Position numbers and translations under genes: made by a program
Notes under the pieces: model-generated
The model's database searches: none
What the model was told of the DNA's origin: nothing
The model's input: the letters and a program-made list of their open reading frames with translations, nothing else
NCBI RefSeq assembly: GCF_036492635.1
Contig: NZ_AP025305.1
Location: 992,001-1,056,000, forward strand
Length of the DNA stretch: 64,000 nt
Origin: Aureibacter tunicatorum
GTDB lineage: Bacteria > Bacteroidota > Bacteroidia > Cytophagales > Cyclobacteriaceae
Reading direction: 5' to 3'
In this document: piece by piece, positions 18,613 to 26,735 of the stretch
How positions within the stretch are numbered: position 1 is the first letter of the stretch
Layout: every line of letters starts with the position of its first letter

Positions 18613-19401
18613 ATGATTGTGAAAAATATTATCATATACAGTCTTTTAATTATAAGTTTAGTAGCCTTTTCTTTTACGCCTTTGGAGACGCACGACTATC
18701 GCGTCAAAAAGGTGGTGATTGACGCTGGGCATGGTGGTAAGGATACCGGAACATCAGGCGCTAATACACAGGAAAAGGATATTGTCTTAAAAATAGCCCT
18801 AAAGTTAGGGAAATTAATTAAAGAAAATCTAAAGGATGTCGAAGTTATTTATACTAGAACTTCAGATAAGTTTTTGACTCTGGAGAATAGAGCTAAAATG
18901 GCGAATAAAAACGGCGCAGACCTGTTTATTTCCATACATTGTAACAGTGAGCACACTAAGACGGTTAAAGGTGCAGAGACTTTTGTAATGGGGCTCCATA
19001 CTTCTGAAGAGAACTTGGAAGTGGCAAAAAGAGAAAACAGTGTGGTTTTGCTCGAAGATGACTATCATGCTAAATATGCAGGGTATGATCCAAATTCGGA
19101 TGAATCGCATATACTTTTTTCATTGTTTGCAAGTTCTTATCTGGAAAATAGTTTGAATTTGGCTCAGAAGATTCAATATCAGTTTAAGAATCGCGTGGGA
19201 AGAAGGAGCAGAGGCGTTAAGCAGGCTGGTTTTGTCGTTTTGTGGCAAACCTCTATGCCTAGTGTATTGGTGGAATGCGGGTTTCTAAGCAATAAATCTG
19301 AAGAGCAGTATTTGAACGATCCTTTGGGGCAAACTTATATCGCTTCAGGCCTATTTAGGGCTTTTAGAGATTATAAGGAAGAATTGGAATCTATAAACTA
19401 A
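18613..19401 (+). CDS. N-acetylmuramoyl-L-alanine amidase (Amidase_3 family)
   Basis: About 262 residues, exported: a hydrophobic signal/anchor segment (IVKNIIIYSLLIISLVAFSF) leads the protein. The catalytic zinc site is complete: first His and Glu in VVIDAGHGGKDTG and NTQEKDI, second His in DLFISIHCN, and the general-base Glu in PSVLVECGFLSN. Such enzymes cleave the stem peptide from muramic acid during cell separation and wall recycling. Earlier in-frame starts exist (TTG 18577, ATG 18589); I choose the ATG at 18613 because the signal peptide then begins at residue 1. It is first in an operon with an MlaD-like and a SirB1-like gene and shares a very short divergent promoter region with lptD. 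Confidence 0.9.
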   Translation: MIVKNIIIYSLLIISLVAFSFTPLETHDYRVKKVVIDAGHGGKDTGTSGANTQEKDIVLKIALKLGKLIKENLKDVEVIYTRTSDKFLTLENRAKMANKNGADLFISIHCNSEHTKTVKGAETFVMGLHTSEENLEVAKRENSVVLLEDDYHAKYAGYDPNSDESHILFSLFASSYLENSLNLAQKIQYQFKNRVGRRSRGVKQAGFVVLWQTSMPSVLVECGFLSNKSEEQYLNDPLGQTYIASGLFRAFRDYKEELESIN

Positions 19402-19407
19402 CGAAAA

Positions 19408-20304
19408 GTGAGTAAAGAATTTAAAGTAGGAATTTTTGGGATAGCGGCATTGGTCGTGTTTTATTTTGGGTTCAATTTTTTGAAAGGATCCGGCGTGCTA
19501 TCTTCAATGAATCATTATTATGCTGTTTATGATAATGTTCAAGGACTTACAGCTTCTAATCCTGTGATTTACAAAGGGGTGGAAGTAGGTAGCGTGGAGA
19601 AAATCACATTAATGAAGGACCGCAAGATTTTGGTGGAGCTGAGCGTGAAAAAAGGGTTGGCGCTTGACGTGAATACTGTTGCGGATTTAACATCAATGGG
19701 TATTATGGGTAATAAAGGAGTTGTGTTGAAAGAAATGGAGCTTTATTCAGGTCATGTCTTGCATAATGGAGATACGCTTCAATCAGCAATGGAAGAAGAT
19801 ATTACCGAAGTTTTGAAAAAAGCGGCAATGCCTTTGGCTGCCAAAGTTGATTCTTTATTGTTGGACTTCAATGGTACTGGAACCTCTATAAAGCAGACGC
19901 TTGCTTCGTTTAAGAAAACGTCTGATGACTTGGATATGGTGATGTTGAATAATCAGAGAGAGCTTAGCTCTGCTATCTCGAACTTTAATCAGCTAGCAAT
20001 GAAGTTGAATCATACTATGGATAGCCTTCAGCCTGTGGTTAGCAACTTTGGAGAAGTTTCGGAAGATTTGAAAAATGAATTGCCGCAAACTTTGGAGAAT
20101 GCTTCAAAATTGATGAAGAACATGAATCAAACATTGGCTAAAATCAATGAAGGGCAAGGAACTATAGGCAAGTTTGTGAATAATGATTCGCTTTACAATA
20201 ATTTGAACAAGTCAATGGTTAGCTTGGATTCATTGCTTATAGACTTGAGAGAGCACCCGAAACGCTATGTGCATTTTTCAGTTTTTGGGAAAAAAGACAA
20301 GTAA
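19408..20304 (+). CDS. MlaD/MCE-domain membrane-anchored lipid transport protein
   Basis: A 298-residue protein with one N-terminal membrane helix (VGIFGIAALVVFYFGFNFLKG) and an MCE domain (YAVYDNVQGLTASNPVIYKG followed by VEVGSVEKI), then a long helical, coiled-coil-like tail. MCE proteins such as MlaD form hexameric rings that move phospholipids between inner and outer membrane. The start is a GTG at 19408, which places the family-typical MSKEFKVG at the N-terminus. The gene follows the amidase by 6 nt. The ATPase and permease partners (MlaF/MlaE) are not in the window, so they must be elsewhere, which is common in Bacteroidota. Confidence 0.9.
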   Translation: MSKEFKVGIFGIAALVVFYFGFNFLKGSGVLSSMNHYYAVYDNVQGLTASNPVIYKGVEVGSVEKITLMKDRKILVELSVKKGLALDVNTVADLTSMGIMGNKGVVLKEMELYSGHVLHNGDTLQSAMEEDITEVLKKAAMPLAAKVDSLLLDFNGTGTSIKQTLASFKKTSDDLDMVMLNNQRELSSAISNFNQLAMKLNHTMDSLQPVVSNFGEVSEDLKNELPQTLENASKLMKNMNQTLAKINEGQGTIGKFVNNDSLYNNLNKSMVSLDSLLIDLREHPKRYVHFSVFGKKDK

Positions 20305-20326
20305 TCTCCAGTGAAACTAGCATGAC

Positions 20327-21181
20327 ATGATTATGAACGATGAAGCATCTAATGAATTCAAAGCTTTAGTAAGTTTGCTGGATGATCCGGACGAAGAGGT
20401 TAGCCAGATCGTTGAGATGAAGCTAATCGCAATGGGGCTTGAAAGTATTCCCTTGCTGGAGAAAGAATGGGAGGGTAGTGACAGTAGTTTGATTCAGGGC
20501 AAGATAGAAGAGATTATCGATCACTTGTACTTTCAGTCTTTGAAGAAAGATTTATTGTATTGGAATGAATTCGAAAGTGATGATTTGCTGAAAGGGATGT
20601 GGCTGGTGGCCAGATTCAACCATCCGGAGTTGAGCTATGAAAGTTTGAATGCGTCATTTTCGCAGTTGTATCATGAAGCTTGGGCTGGATTTTCCACTGA
20701 CTTGCATCCTTATGATCAAGTGAAAAGATTGAACGGCTTTTTGTTTGGCTTGAAAAAATTCAAGGCTAATAATCAGGAATTTCACGCGGTTTCTAATTCG
20801 ATGATTAACGAGGTGTTGGAAAGCAAGAAAGGAAACCCTATTACGCTTTGTGTCATTTATTTATTGATAGCGAAAAAGTTAGGAATGCCTGTGTTTGGCG
20901 TGAATTTGCCAAATTTATTCATATTGTTGTATAGAGATGATAAGTATGATTTTTATATCAATGCCTTCAATAAAGGATTGATTTTTTCGAAAGGTGATAT
21001 TGAAGCGTATATTTCTCAGCTGAAGACTGAGTTCAAAGAAAGTTATTTTTCTCCATGCAGTAATAAGCAAATCGTTCAAAGGTGTTTAAGGAATTTGATT
21101 ACGTCCTATACGAAATTGGGGGATGAAAAATATCGAGATAAAGCAAGCGACTTATTGAAAGTATTAGAAGCAGCGCCTTAG
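20327..21181 (+). CDS. SirB1-type transglutaminase-like protein
   Basis: A 284-residue soluble protein. The centre (ESKKGNPITLCVIYLLIAKKLGMPV, about residues 165-190, then GVNLPNLFIL) is the typical SirB1 transglutaminase-like core; the position where an active-site Cys would sit in true transglutaminases is not conserved as such, as in other members. The C-terminal part (residues about 240-284) is helical and TPR-like (CLRNLITSYTKLGDEKYRDKASDLLKVLE). The cellular function of SirB1-like proteins is not defined. It is last in the amidase-mlaD operon, 22 nt behind mlaD, and the stop codon is in the ascending arm of the terminator. Confidence 0.8.
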   Translation: MIMNDEASNEFKALVSLLDDPDEEVSQIVEMKLIAMGLESIPLLEKEWEGSDSSLIQGKIEEIIDHLYFQSLKKDLLYWNEFESDDLLKGMWLVARFNHPELSYESLNASFSQLYHEAWAGFSTDLHPYDQVKRLNGFLFGLKKFKANNQEFHAVSNSMINEVLESKKGNPITLCVIYLLIAKKLGMPVFGVNLPNLFILLYRDDKYDFYINAFNKGLIFSKGDIEAYISQLKTEFKESYFSPCSNKQIVQRCLRNLITSYTKLGDEKYRDKASDLLKVLEAAP

Positions 21182-21199
21182 AGATAAGGTGCTTTTTTA
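21172..21199 (+). terminator. Terminator of the amidase-mlaD-sirB1-like operon
   Basis: AGCGCCTTA pairs with TAAGGTGCT (one G-T pair) around a 4-nt loop, followed by six T. The stop codon TAG of the sirB1-like gene is built into the hairpin. Confidence 0.85.
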
Positions 21200-21250
21200 T
21201 TTCTAGAAATTAGATGTCGGAAAGTCTTACTGGATGTATGATGATGTGAG

Positions 21251-21332
21251 TGCGGATAGAGGGAGTCGAACCCCCACGCCTTGCGGCACTAGATCCTAAG
21301 TCTAGCGCGTCTACCAATTCCGCCATATCCGC
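21251..21332 (-). tRNA. tRNA-Leu(UAG), copy 1, A-type acceptor stem
   Basis: An 82-nt tRNA. The anticodon stem CTAGA/TCTAG encloses CTTAGGA, so the anticodon is UAG (reads CUN leucine codons). There is a long variable arm, discriminator A and no encoded CCA. The acceptor stem is GCGGATA/TATCCGC. In transcription order this is the last gene of the five. Confidence 0.95.
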
Positions 21333-21350
21333 TGGTAGTTTTTTTTGTAG

Positions 21351-21432
21351 TGCGGGCGGAGGGAGTCGAACCCCCACGCCTTGCGGCACTAGATCCTAAG
21401 TCTAGCGCGTCTACCAATTCCGCCACGCCCGC
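21351..21432 (-). tRNA. tRNA-Leu(UAG), copy 2, B-type acceptor stem
   Basis: Identical in its body to copy 1, but the acceptor stem is GCGGGCG/CGCCCGC, so base pairs 5-7 are G-C rather than A-T. Anticodon UAG, no encoded CCA. It is separated from copy 1 by 18 nt. Confidence 0.95.
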
Positions 21433-21460
21433 TTGTAGTCCATTATAAAGAATAAATAAG

Positions 21461-21542
21461 TGCGGATAGAGGGAGTCGAACCCCCACGCCTTGCGGCACT
21501 AGATCCTAAGTCTAGCGCGTCTACCAATTCCGCCATATCCGC
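21461..21542 (-). tRNA. tRNA-Leu(UAG), copy 3, A-type acceptor stem
   Basis: Sequence identical to copy 1, with acceptor stem GCGGATA/TATCCGC and anticodon UAG. It is separated from copy 2 by 28 nt. Confidence 0.95.
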
Positions 21543-21561
21543 CGGTAGTCTTTTTTCGAAG

Positions 21562-21643
21562 TGCGGGCGGAGGGAGTCGAACCCCCACGCCTTGCGGCAC
21601 TAGATCCTAAGTCTAACGCGTCTACCAATTCCGCCACGCCCGC
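21562..21643 (-). tRNA. tRNA-Leu(UAG), copy 4, B-type acceptor stem with a wobble in the anticodon stem
   Basis: As copy 2 with acceptor GCGGGCG/CGCCCGC, except that the outermost anticodon-stem pair is changed from C-G to U-G (TTAGA...TCTAG). Still a foldable UAG tRNA. It is separated from copy 3 by 19 nt. Confidence 0.92.
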
Positions 21644-21661
21644 AAATTTGATCTCTTAGTG

Positions 21662-21743
21662 TGCGGATAGAGGGAGTCGAACCCCCACGCCTTGCGGCAC
21701 TAGATCCTAAGTCTAGCGCGTCTACCAATTCCGCCATATCCGC
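21662..21743 (-). tRNA. tRNA-Leu(UAG), copy 5, A-type acceptor stem
   Basis: Sequence identical to copies 1 and 3. On the minus strand it is the first gene of the array, so the promoter should lie at coordinates above 21743. It is separated from copy 4 by 18 nt. Confidence 0.95.
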
Positions 21744-22183
21744 CTAATGATCGTTTCTTCGATTTGGGAGTGCAAAACTGCGGTTTATTTTTTAATTCAC
21801 CAACACTTTTGTTGTTTTTTTTGAAATAAAAAAAATGGTGAGTTTTAATCGATTGTTTTCGAGTGGTTTATGATATCTTAATGTTGTTAATTCCTGTTTT
21901 TTGAGTGAGGACGCGCAACTTTGAAGTTGCGGAAATTAATGAGCGAAAAAAGCATAGAGGTGTTTTGTTAAACAATCTTTTTTATTTTCGAAAAAAATTT
22001 TACCTTACTATTTGTAATCTTGGATTCGTAGTTATAGAGAATGGAGAAAAAATTCAATAACTTAATCCATTGGTTTTGTATTCATTAAGCATAAGCTGGC
22101 TGGTATTTAAAAAAGGCGAGTTAGTCAGTAAATGTTGTCGAAGCAATCCAAATTAGTTAGCCCAAAATATCGCAATAAATTAT
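21744..22183 (+). other. 440-nt intergenic region between the tRNA array and the RelA/SpoT gene
   Basis: No convincing reading frame. It must hold the minus-strand tRNA promoter and the plus-strand promoter of the stringent-response gene. The only structure I see is a dyad at 21914-21931. AT-rich runs are frequent. Confidence 0.6.
21914..21931. repeat. Short dyad CGCAACTT-TG-AAGTTGCG
   Basis: Two 8-nt arms in inverted orientation with a 2-nt centre, in the region between the tRNA array and the RelA/SpoT gene. The size and spacing fit an operator for a dimeric regulator, but there is no direct evidence for a binding protein. Confidence 0.4.
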
Positions 22184-24394
22184 ATGGTGGAAATAGATAC
22201 AGCAGAAGAGAATAAGGAAATAGCCAGAAGATATAGACACTTGTTGAAGCAGGCGCAGCCTTACCTGCAAGATGATGACGCTTCAATCATACGTAAGGCT
22301 TTTAACGTAGCTCTTGAGGCGCATAAGGACATGAGACGCAAGTCCGGAGAGCCATATATATACCACCCCATAGAAGTGGCTAGGATATGCGTGGATGAGA
22401 TTGGCTTAGGAACAACTTCGATAGTGGCAGCATTGCTTCATGACGTAGTGGAGGATACCGATATTACGTTGAAAGAAATCGAGGAGTTGTTTGGTCCTAA
22501 AGTGGCTCAGATCATTGACGGATTGACTAAAATTTCTGGTGTCTTTGAGAAGGGAACTTCGCAGCAAGCCGAGAATTTTCGAAAAATGCTCTTGACATTG
22601 TCGGAAGATTTGAGGGTGATTCTTATCAAGTTGGCTGATAGGTTGCACAATATGAGGACTCTGAACAGCATGCCAAGAAACAAGCAGCTGAAAATAGCTT
22701 CTGAGACAATATACTTGTATGCTCCACTGGCGCACAGGTTAGGACTTTATGCGATTAAGTCAGAGCTTGAAGATTTGTGGCTTAAGTACTCCAATTACAA
22801 TGTTTATAAGGAGATCGCCAATAAGATCAATGAAACCAAAAGAGCTCGCGGCACATTTATAAAAAGCTTTATCGAGCCGATAAAAAAAGAACTTGATGAG
22901 AATAACCTGAAATACGAAATCAAGGGAAGACCAAAGTCGATACATTCTATTTGGAATAAAATGCGCGCGCAGAATGTTCCTTTTGAAGAAATATATGACT
23001 TATTCGCGATTCGTATAATTTTAGACTGTCCATTTGAGATAGAAAAAGCAATTTGTTGGCAGGTTTACTCGATCGTGACGGATTATTACAAACCTAATCC
23101 GGATAGATTAAGAGATTGGATTAGTACATCCAAAGCAAATGGATACGAGTCGCTTCATACGACAGTCATGAGCAAGTCTGGCAAATGGGTGGAAGTGCAG
23201 ATCAGAACTCGAAGAATGGATGAAATTGCTGAGAAAGGCTATGCAGCCCATTGGAAGTACAAAGAGAAGACAAACAAATCATCGTCTTTGGACGAGTGGG
23301 TTGCGAAAATCAGGGATATGATGACGGAGAGCGATGCCACTGCTTTGGAGTTTGTTGATGAGTTTAAGTCCAATTTATATAATGACGAAGTATTTGTTTT
23401 TACTCCAAAAGGGGATCTGAAGATTTTGCCTAAAGATTCGACAGCTTTGGATTTCGCTTTTGACATACATACGGAAGTTGGCGCCAAATGTATCGGGGCT
23501 AAAGTGAGTCAAAAGCTTGTGCCATTGAATTATAAGTTGAAAAATGGAGATCAAGTTGAAATCATTACTTCCAATAAGCAAAAACCAGCGGAAGGTTGGT
23601 TGGGGTATGTTGTGACTTCAAAGGCTAGAGCCAGAATCAGGGAATCATTGCAAGAGGAGAAGAAGATAAGATCGGAAGAGGGACGTGAGATTGTCTTGAG
23701 GAAACTTAAGCAAATGAAAATAGAGCCTTCTTCGGATATTTGGCATGAGATAAGATCTTTTTTCAATGAAAAGAATCAAATGGACTTTTTGTCCAAGATT
23801 GCCACTGGCGAGATCGACTCTAAGGAATTAAAGAGGTTCAAGGAGAAAAAAGAATCCTTGAAGCAGAAGAAAACCGGAAACGCTCCTGATGCGAAAAGCT
23901 TTGAGAAAGAACTGAAAAATGTCAAGGGCGAGGAGCATGATGTCTTGCTGATAGGGGAAGATATGGATGTAGTCGAGTACACGATTGCACAATGTTGCAA
24001 ACCGATACCCGGCGACGAGGTTTTTGGTTTTGTGACGGTGAGTGAAGGGATAAAAATTCACCGAACAAACTGTCCTAATGCCGTGGAATTGATGTCGAAT
24101 CACGGGCACAGAGTAATCAAGGCTGGTTGGGCTTCAAAAAAACAGACGAGATTTGTAGCATCGATGCTTGTGATCGGTACGGATAGAGTCGGTTTGATCA
24201 GTGATATTACCAAAGTGATTTCAGAGCAAATGAAGGTCAATGTCCGTTCGATGAGCATTTCCTCAGAGGATGGGATTTTTGAAGGCAAGATCCAACTGTT
24301 TATCAGTGACACCGATCATTTGAACGATTTGATTAAGTTGATTAGAAAAGTTCCAGATATCATTAAAGTGCATAGAATAGAAGATAAAGATTAA
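22184..24394 (+). CDS. rsh: Bifunctional RelA/SpoT homologue, (p)ppGpp synthetase/hydrolase
   Basis: A 736-residue protein with the full long-RSH layout. The HD hydrolase domain is intact (LLHDVVEDT, H86-D87; also YHPIEVA), as is the synthetase domain (RPKSIHSIWNKM, then EEIYDLFAIRII and NGYESLHTTV). These are followed by a TGS domain (FTPKGDLKILPKDSTALDFA), a Cys-containing conserved-cysteine region (AQCCKPIPGDEVFGFV) and a C-terminal ACT domain. It makes and breaks the alarmone (p)ppGpp on starvation. Start ATG at 22184 follows 440 nt of noncoding DNA. PurA, known from other bacteria to be inhibited by (p)ppGpp, is encoded just downstream in a separate unit. Confidence 0.96.
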   Translation: MVEIDTAEENKEIARRYRHLLKQAQPYLQDDDASIIRKAFNVALEAHKDMRRKSGEPYIYHPIEVARICVDEIGLGTTSIVAALLHDVVEDTDITLKEIEELFGPKVAQIIDGLTKISGVFEKGTSQQAENFRKMLLTLSEDLRVILIKLADRLHNMRTLNSMPRNKQLKIASETIYLYAPLAHRLGLYAIKSELEDLWLKYSNYNVYKEIANKINETKRARGTFIKSFIEPIKKELDENNLKYEIKGRPKSIHSIWNKMRAQNVPFEEIYDLFAIRIILDCPFEIEKAICWQVYSIVTDYYKPNPDRLRDWISTSKANGYESLHTTVMSKSGKWVEVQIRTRRMDEIAEKGYAAHWKYKEKTNKSSSLDEWVAKIRDMMTESDATALEFVDEFKSNLYNDEVFVFTPKGDLKILPKDSTALDFAFDIHTEVGAKCIGAKVSQKLVPLNYKLKNGDQVEIITSNKQKPAEGWLGYVVTSKARARIRESLQEEKKIRSEEGREIVLRKLKQMKIEPSSDIWHEIRSFFNEKNQMDFLSKIATGEIDSKELKRFKEKKESLKQKKTGNAPDAKSFEKELKNVKGEEHDVLLIGEDMDVVEYTIAQCCKPIPGDEVFGFVTVSEGIKIHRTNCPNAVELMSNHGHRVIKAGWASKKQTRFVASMLVIGTDRVGLISDITKVISEQMKVNVRSMSISSEDGIFEGKIQLFISDTDHLNDLIKLIRKVPDIIKVHRIEDKD

Positions 24395-24496
24395 TTTTCA
24401 AATAAAATTGACCATTATCAGGCTTCTATGGGCAGATAGTTATATATTTGCAGTGGCATGAAGGTGATTAGGGCTTTGTAATAATAAAAAATAAAG

Positions 24497-24538
24497 AATC
24501 CTGCATTTTAGACTATTAGATCAGAGAAATGCGGGATT
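24497..24538 (+). repeat. 12-bp hairpin ahead of the Fur family gene
   Basis: AATCCTGCATTT (24497-24508) and AAATGCGGGATT (24527-24538) pair with one G-T in 12, around an 18-nt loop. TTTT follows at 24541-24544, so it may be the terminator of the RelA/SpoT gene or an attenuator or leader hairpin for the Fur family operon. A -7-like TATATTTG lies upstream at 24443-24450, without a well-spaced TTG. Confidence 0.55.
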
Positions 24539-24561
24539 AATTTTGCGAGGGTATTTAAAAT

Positions 24562-25041
24562 ATGTCATCGGACAATCAAACATTCGAAAAAGTAAGAAAG
24601 ATTTTCACGGCTTATCTTGAAAATAAAGGCTTGAGAAAAACGCCAGAGAGATTTGCAATCATCGAGGAAATCTATTCCCGCGACGACCATTTTGATGTGG
24701 AGGAGCTCTACATCAGTATGAAAAATAAAAATTACAGGGTTTCAAGAGCCACAGTGTACAATACGCTGGATTTGCTAGTTGAGTGCGATTTGGTAAGCAA
24801 GCATCAATTTGGCAGGAATCAGGCTCAATATGAAAAATCGTATGGTTTCAAGCAACATGATCACTTGATTTGCACGGAGTGCCATAAGGTTATTGAGTTT
24901 TGCGACCCGAGAATTCATCAAATACAATCCATGGTAGGTGAGATGTTTAATTTTAAGATTCTTCATCATTCGTTGAATCTTTATGGAGTTTGTGCGGATT
25001 GTCAAACTAAGGATAAGACAATTAATAGAATAACCTCATGA
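24562..25041 (+). CDS. Fur family transcriptional regulator
   Basis: A 159-residue protein with a winged-helix DNA-binding half (LRKTPERFAIIEEIY, then YRVSRATVYNTLDLLVE, residues about 25-75) and a C-terminal metal/dimerisation half. HDHLICTECHKVIEF and GVCADC supply two C-x-x-C pairs for structural zinc, and HHSLNLYGVC is the typical end of the family. It could be Fur (iron), PerR (peroxide) or Zur (zinc); the sequence alone does not decide. It overlaps the following STAS gene by 4 nt (ATGA), so the two are translationally coupled and probably form one operon with purA. Confidence 0.92.
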   Translation: MSSDNQTFEKVRKIFTAYLENKGLRKTPERFAIIEEIYSRDDHFDVEELYISMKNKNYRVSRATVYNTLDLLVECDLVSKHQFGRNQAQYEKSYGFKQHDHLICTECHKVIEFCDPRIHQIQSMVGEMFNFKILHHSLNLYGVCADCQTKDKTINRITS

Positions 25042-25385
25042 AATACACTCAGGAAATAGTTGATGAAATTATGGTATTGAGATTATCCGGGGATCTTATA
25101 GGTCAGGATAATGGGCCAGAACTTATGGACAAGCTGAATGATGCGATTAATGAAGGTTGCAAGCGTTGTGTCATAGATATAACTGATGTGAGATATATCA
25201 ATAGCTCTGGTTTGGGAGTATTGATAACTGTTCTGACGAAGTTCAGAAATATTAATGGAGAAATAGTTTTGTTGAAGCCTTCTGAAAGTGTGCAGAAGTT
25301 GTTGATTGTAACGAAGTTGAACTCCATATTTACAATAAAGGAAGAAGAAAAAGAAGCAGTAGAGTTTTTGAAAAATATACAATAA
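25038..25385 (+). CDS. STAS-domain anti-sigma factor antagonist (SpoIIAA-like)
   Basis: A 115-residue single STAS domain. INSSGLGVLI carries the Ser that in anti-sigma antagonists is phosphorylated by the anti-sigma kinase; dephosphorylated protein binds the anti-sigma factor and frees the sigma factor. No kinase (RsbW-like) or phosphatase gene is nearby, so the partner is unknown. The start ATG overlaps the fur stop (ATGA) and the stop TAA overlaps the purA start (TAATG), a compact arrangement that suggests cotranscription and coupling of expression with both neighbours. Confidence 0.92.
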   Translation: MKYTQEIVDEIMVLRLSGDLIGQDNGPELMDKLNDAINEGCKRCVIDITDVRYINSSGLGVLITVLTKFRNINGEIVLLKPSESVQKLLIVTKLNSIFTIKEEEKEAVEFLKNIQ

Positions 25386-26674
25386 TGAGCGTAGATATTT
25401 TATTAGGCCTGCAGTGGGGCGATGAAGGTAAAGGTAAAATTGTGGATTATCTTGCTCCTAAGTATGACAACGTGGCCCGTTTTCAGGGTGGGCCAAATGC
25501 CGGTCACACTTTGGAATTCGATGGTATCAAGCATGTGTTGCACCAAATTCCTTCAGGAATATTTCGTCCAAATGCTAAGAATTTGATTGGTAACGGAGTG
25601 GTGTTGGATTTGGTGATCTTCAAGCGTGAAGTGGAAGGCTTGGAGCAATACAATGTGAATTTCGGCAATTTGCAGATTTCCAAAAAAACACAGCTAATCT
25701 TGCCTACGCATAGACTTTTGGATGCTGCGTATGAAAAAGCTAAAGGCGATAAGAAAATAGGATCTACGCTTAAAGGCATTGGACCTACATACCAAGACAA
25801 GATAGGTAGAGTTGGATTGAGAGTTGGGGATATTGTATTGGATAACTTCAAGGACAAATACAATCAACTAGTAGCTAAGCATCAATTAGTTCTTGACGAG
25901 CATCAGATTGAATACAATTTGGATGAGTTGAATGCAGAGTTTTTCACAGCAGTTGAGTTTGTCAAGTCTAAATTCAATATTGTTGATGGTGAGTATGAAA
26001 TCAATCAAGCGATTAGCTCGAACGAAACAGTTTTAGCTGAAGGAGCTCAAGGTTCTTTGTTGGATATTGATTTTGGGAGTTATCCATTCGTTACGAGCTC
26101 TAACACGACAGCCGCGGGGGTTTGTTCAGGTTTGGGCGTAGCACCGAGAAATATTGGCGAGGTATACGGAATTTTCAAGGCGTACTGCACTAGAGTTGGT
26201 TCTGGTCCATTCCCAACTGAGCTTTTTGACGAGATTGGCAAAAAGATTCAAAAAGAAGGAAATGAGTTCGGAGCGACTACAGGTAGGGAAAGAAGATGCG
26301 GATGGTTGGATTTGCCAGCTTTGAAATACGCATGCATGATCAATGGCGTGACTCAGCTATTTATGATGAAAGCTGATGTGTTGAATATCTTTGAGGAGAT
26401 CAAAGTTTGCACGCATTATGAATTGGAGAATGGAGAAAATACGGATGTATTGCCATTTGATATTTCTGTGCCAATCAAACCAGTTTATCAAACATTGAAA
26501 GGTTGGAATCAGAGCTTGGAAGGAATTGATACTTATGATGGCTTCCCTCAAGAATTGAAGGACTATGTGGATTTTATTGAAAAAGAAGTTGGTGTGAAAA
26601 TCAATATTGTTTCAGTAGGCCCGGATAGAGTTCAAACTATCGTAAGAGAAGAAATTCAAATCGGTAGCAAATAA
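25385..26674 (+). CDS. purA: Adenylosuccinate synthetase
   Basis: A 429-residue enzyme, the usual length, that makes adenylosuccinate from IMP, aspartate and GTP, the first committed step to AMP. The GTP-binding P-loop is GDEGKGK (residues 12-18), followed by GGPNAGHT (catalytic His) and later TTGRERRCGWLDLP near residue 300. It is the third gene of the Fur family-STAS-purA operon, overlapping the STAS gene by 1 nt. A strong terminator follows. Confidence 0.98.
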   Translation: MSVDILLGLQWGDEGKGKIVDYLAPKYDNVARFQGGPNAGHTLEFDGIKHVLHQIPSGIFRPNAKNLIGNGVVLDLVIFKREVEGLEQYNVNFGNLQISKKTQLILPTHRLLDAAYEKAKGDKKIGSTLKGIGPTYQDKIGRVGLRVGDIVLDNFKDKYNQLVAKHQLVLDEHQIEYNLDELNAEFFTAVEFVKSKFNIVDGEYEINQAISSNETVLAEGAQGSLLDIDFGSYPFVTSSNTTAAGVCSGLGVAPRNIGEVYGIFKAYCTRVGSGPFPTELFDEIGKKIQKEGNEFGATTGRERRCGWLDLPALKYACMINGVTQLFMMKADVLNIFEEIKVCTHYELENGENTDVLPFDISVPIKPVYQTLKGWNQSLEGIDTYDGFPQELKDYVDFIEKEVGVKINIVSVGPDRVQTIVREEIQIGSK

Positions 26675-26700
26675 GTATTAGATATTTAAATATATGCATT

Positions 26701-26735
26701 AAAAGGCTGTGAATTTATTCACAGCCTTTTTTGTT
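26701..26735 (+). terminator. Terminator of the Fur family-STAS-purA operon, possibly bidirectional
   Basis: AAAAGGCTGTGAAT pairs with ATTCACAGCCTTTT (12 bp realistic stem), then TTTTTT on the plus strand. The A run on the left could serve the converging porin gene. Confidence 0.88.

Noticed and set aside
18543-18635. LptD start at the ATG at 18635
   Set aside because: It would overlap the divergent amidase gene and add residues before the signal peptide; the GTG at 18542 is cleaner.
21251-21743. Regularly spaced repeats resembling a CRISPR array
   Set aside because: Each repeat is an 82-nt cloverleaf with a leucine anticodon and acceptor stem; these are tRNA genes.
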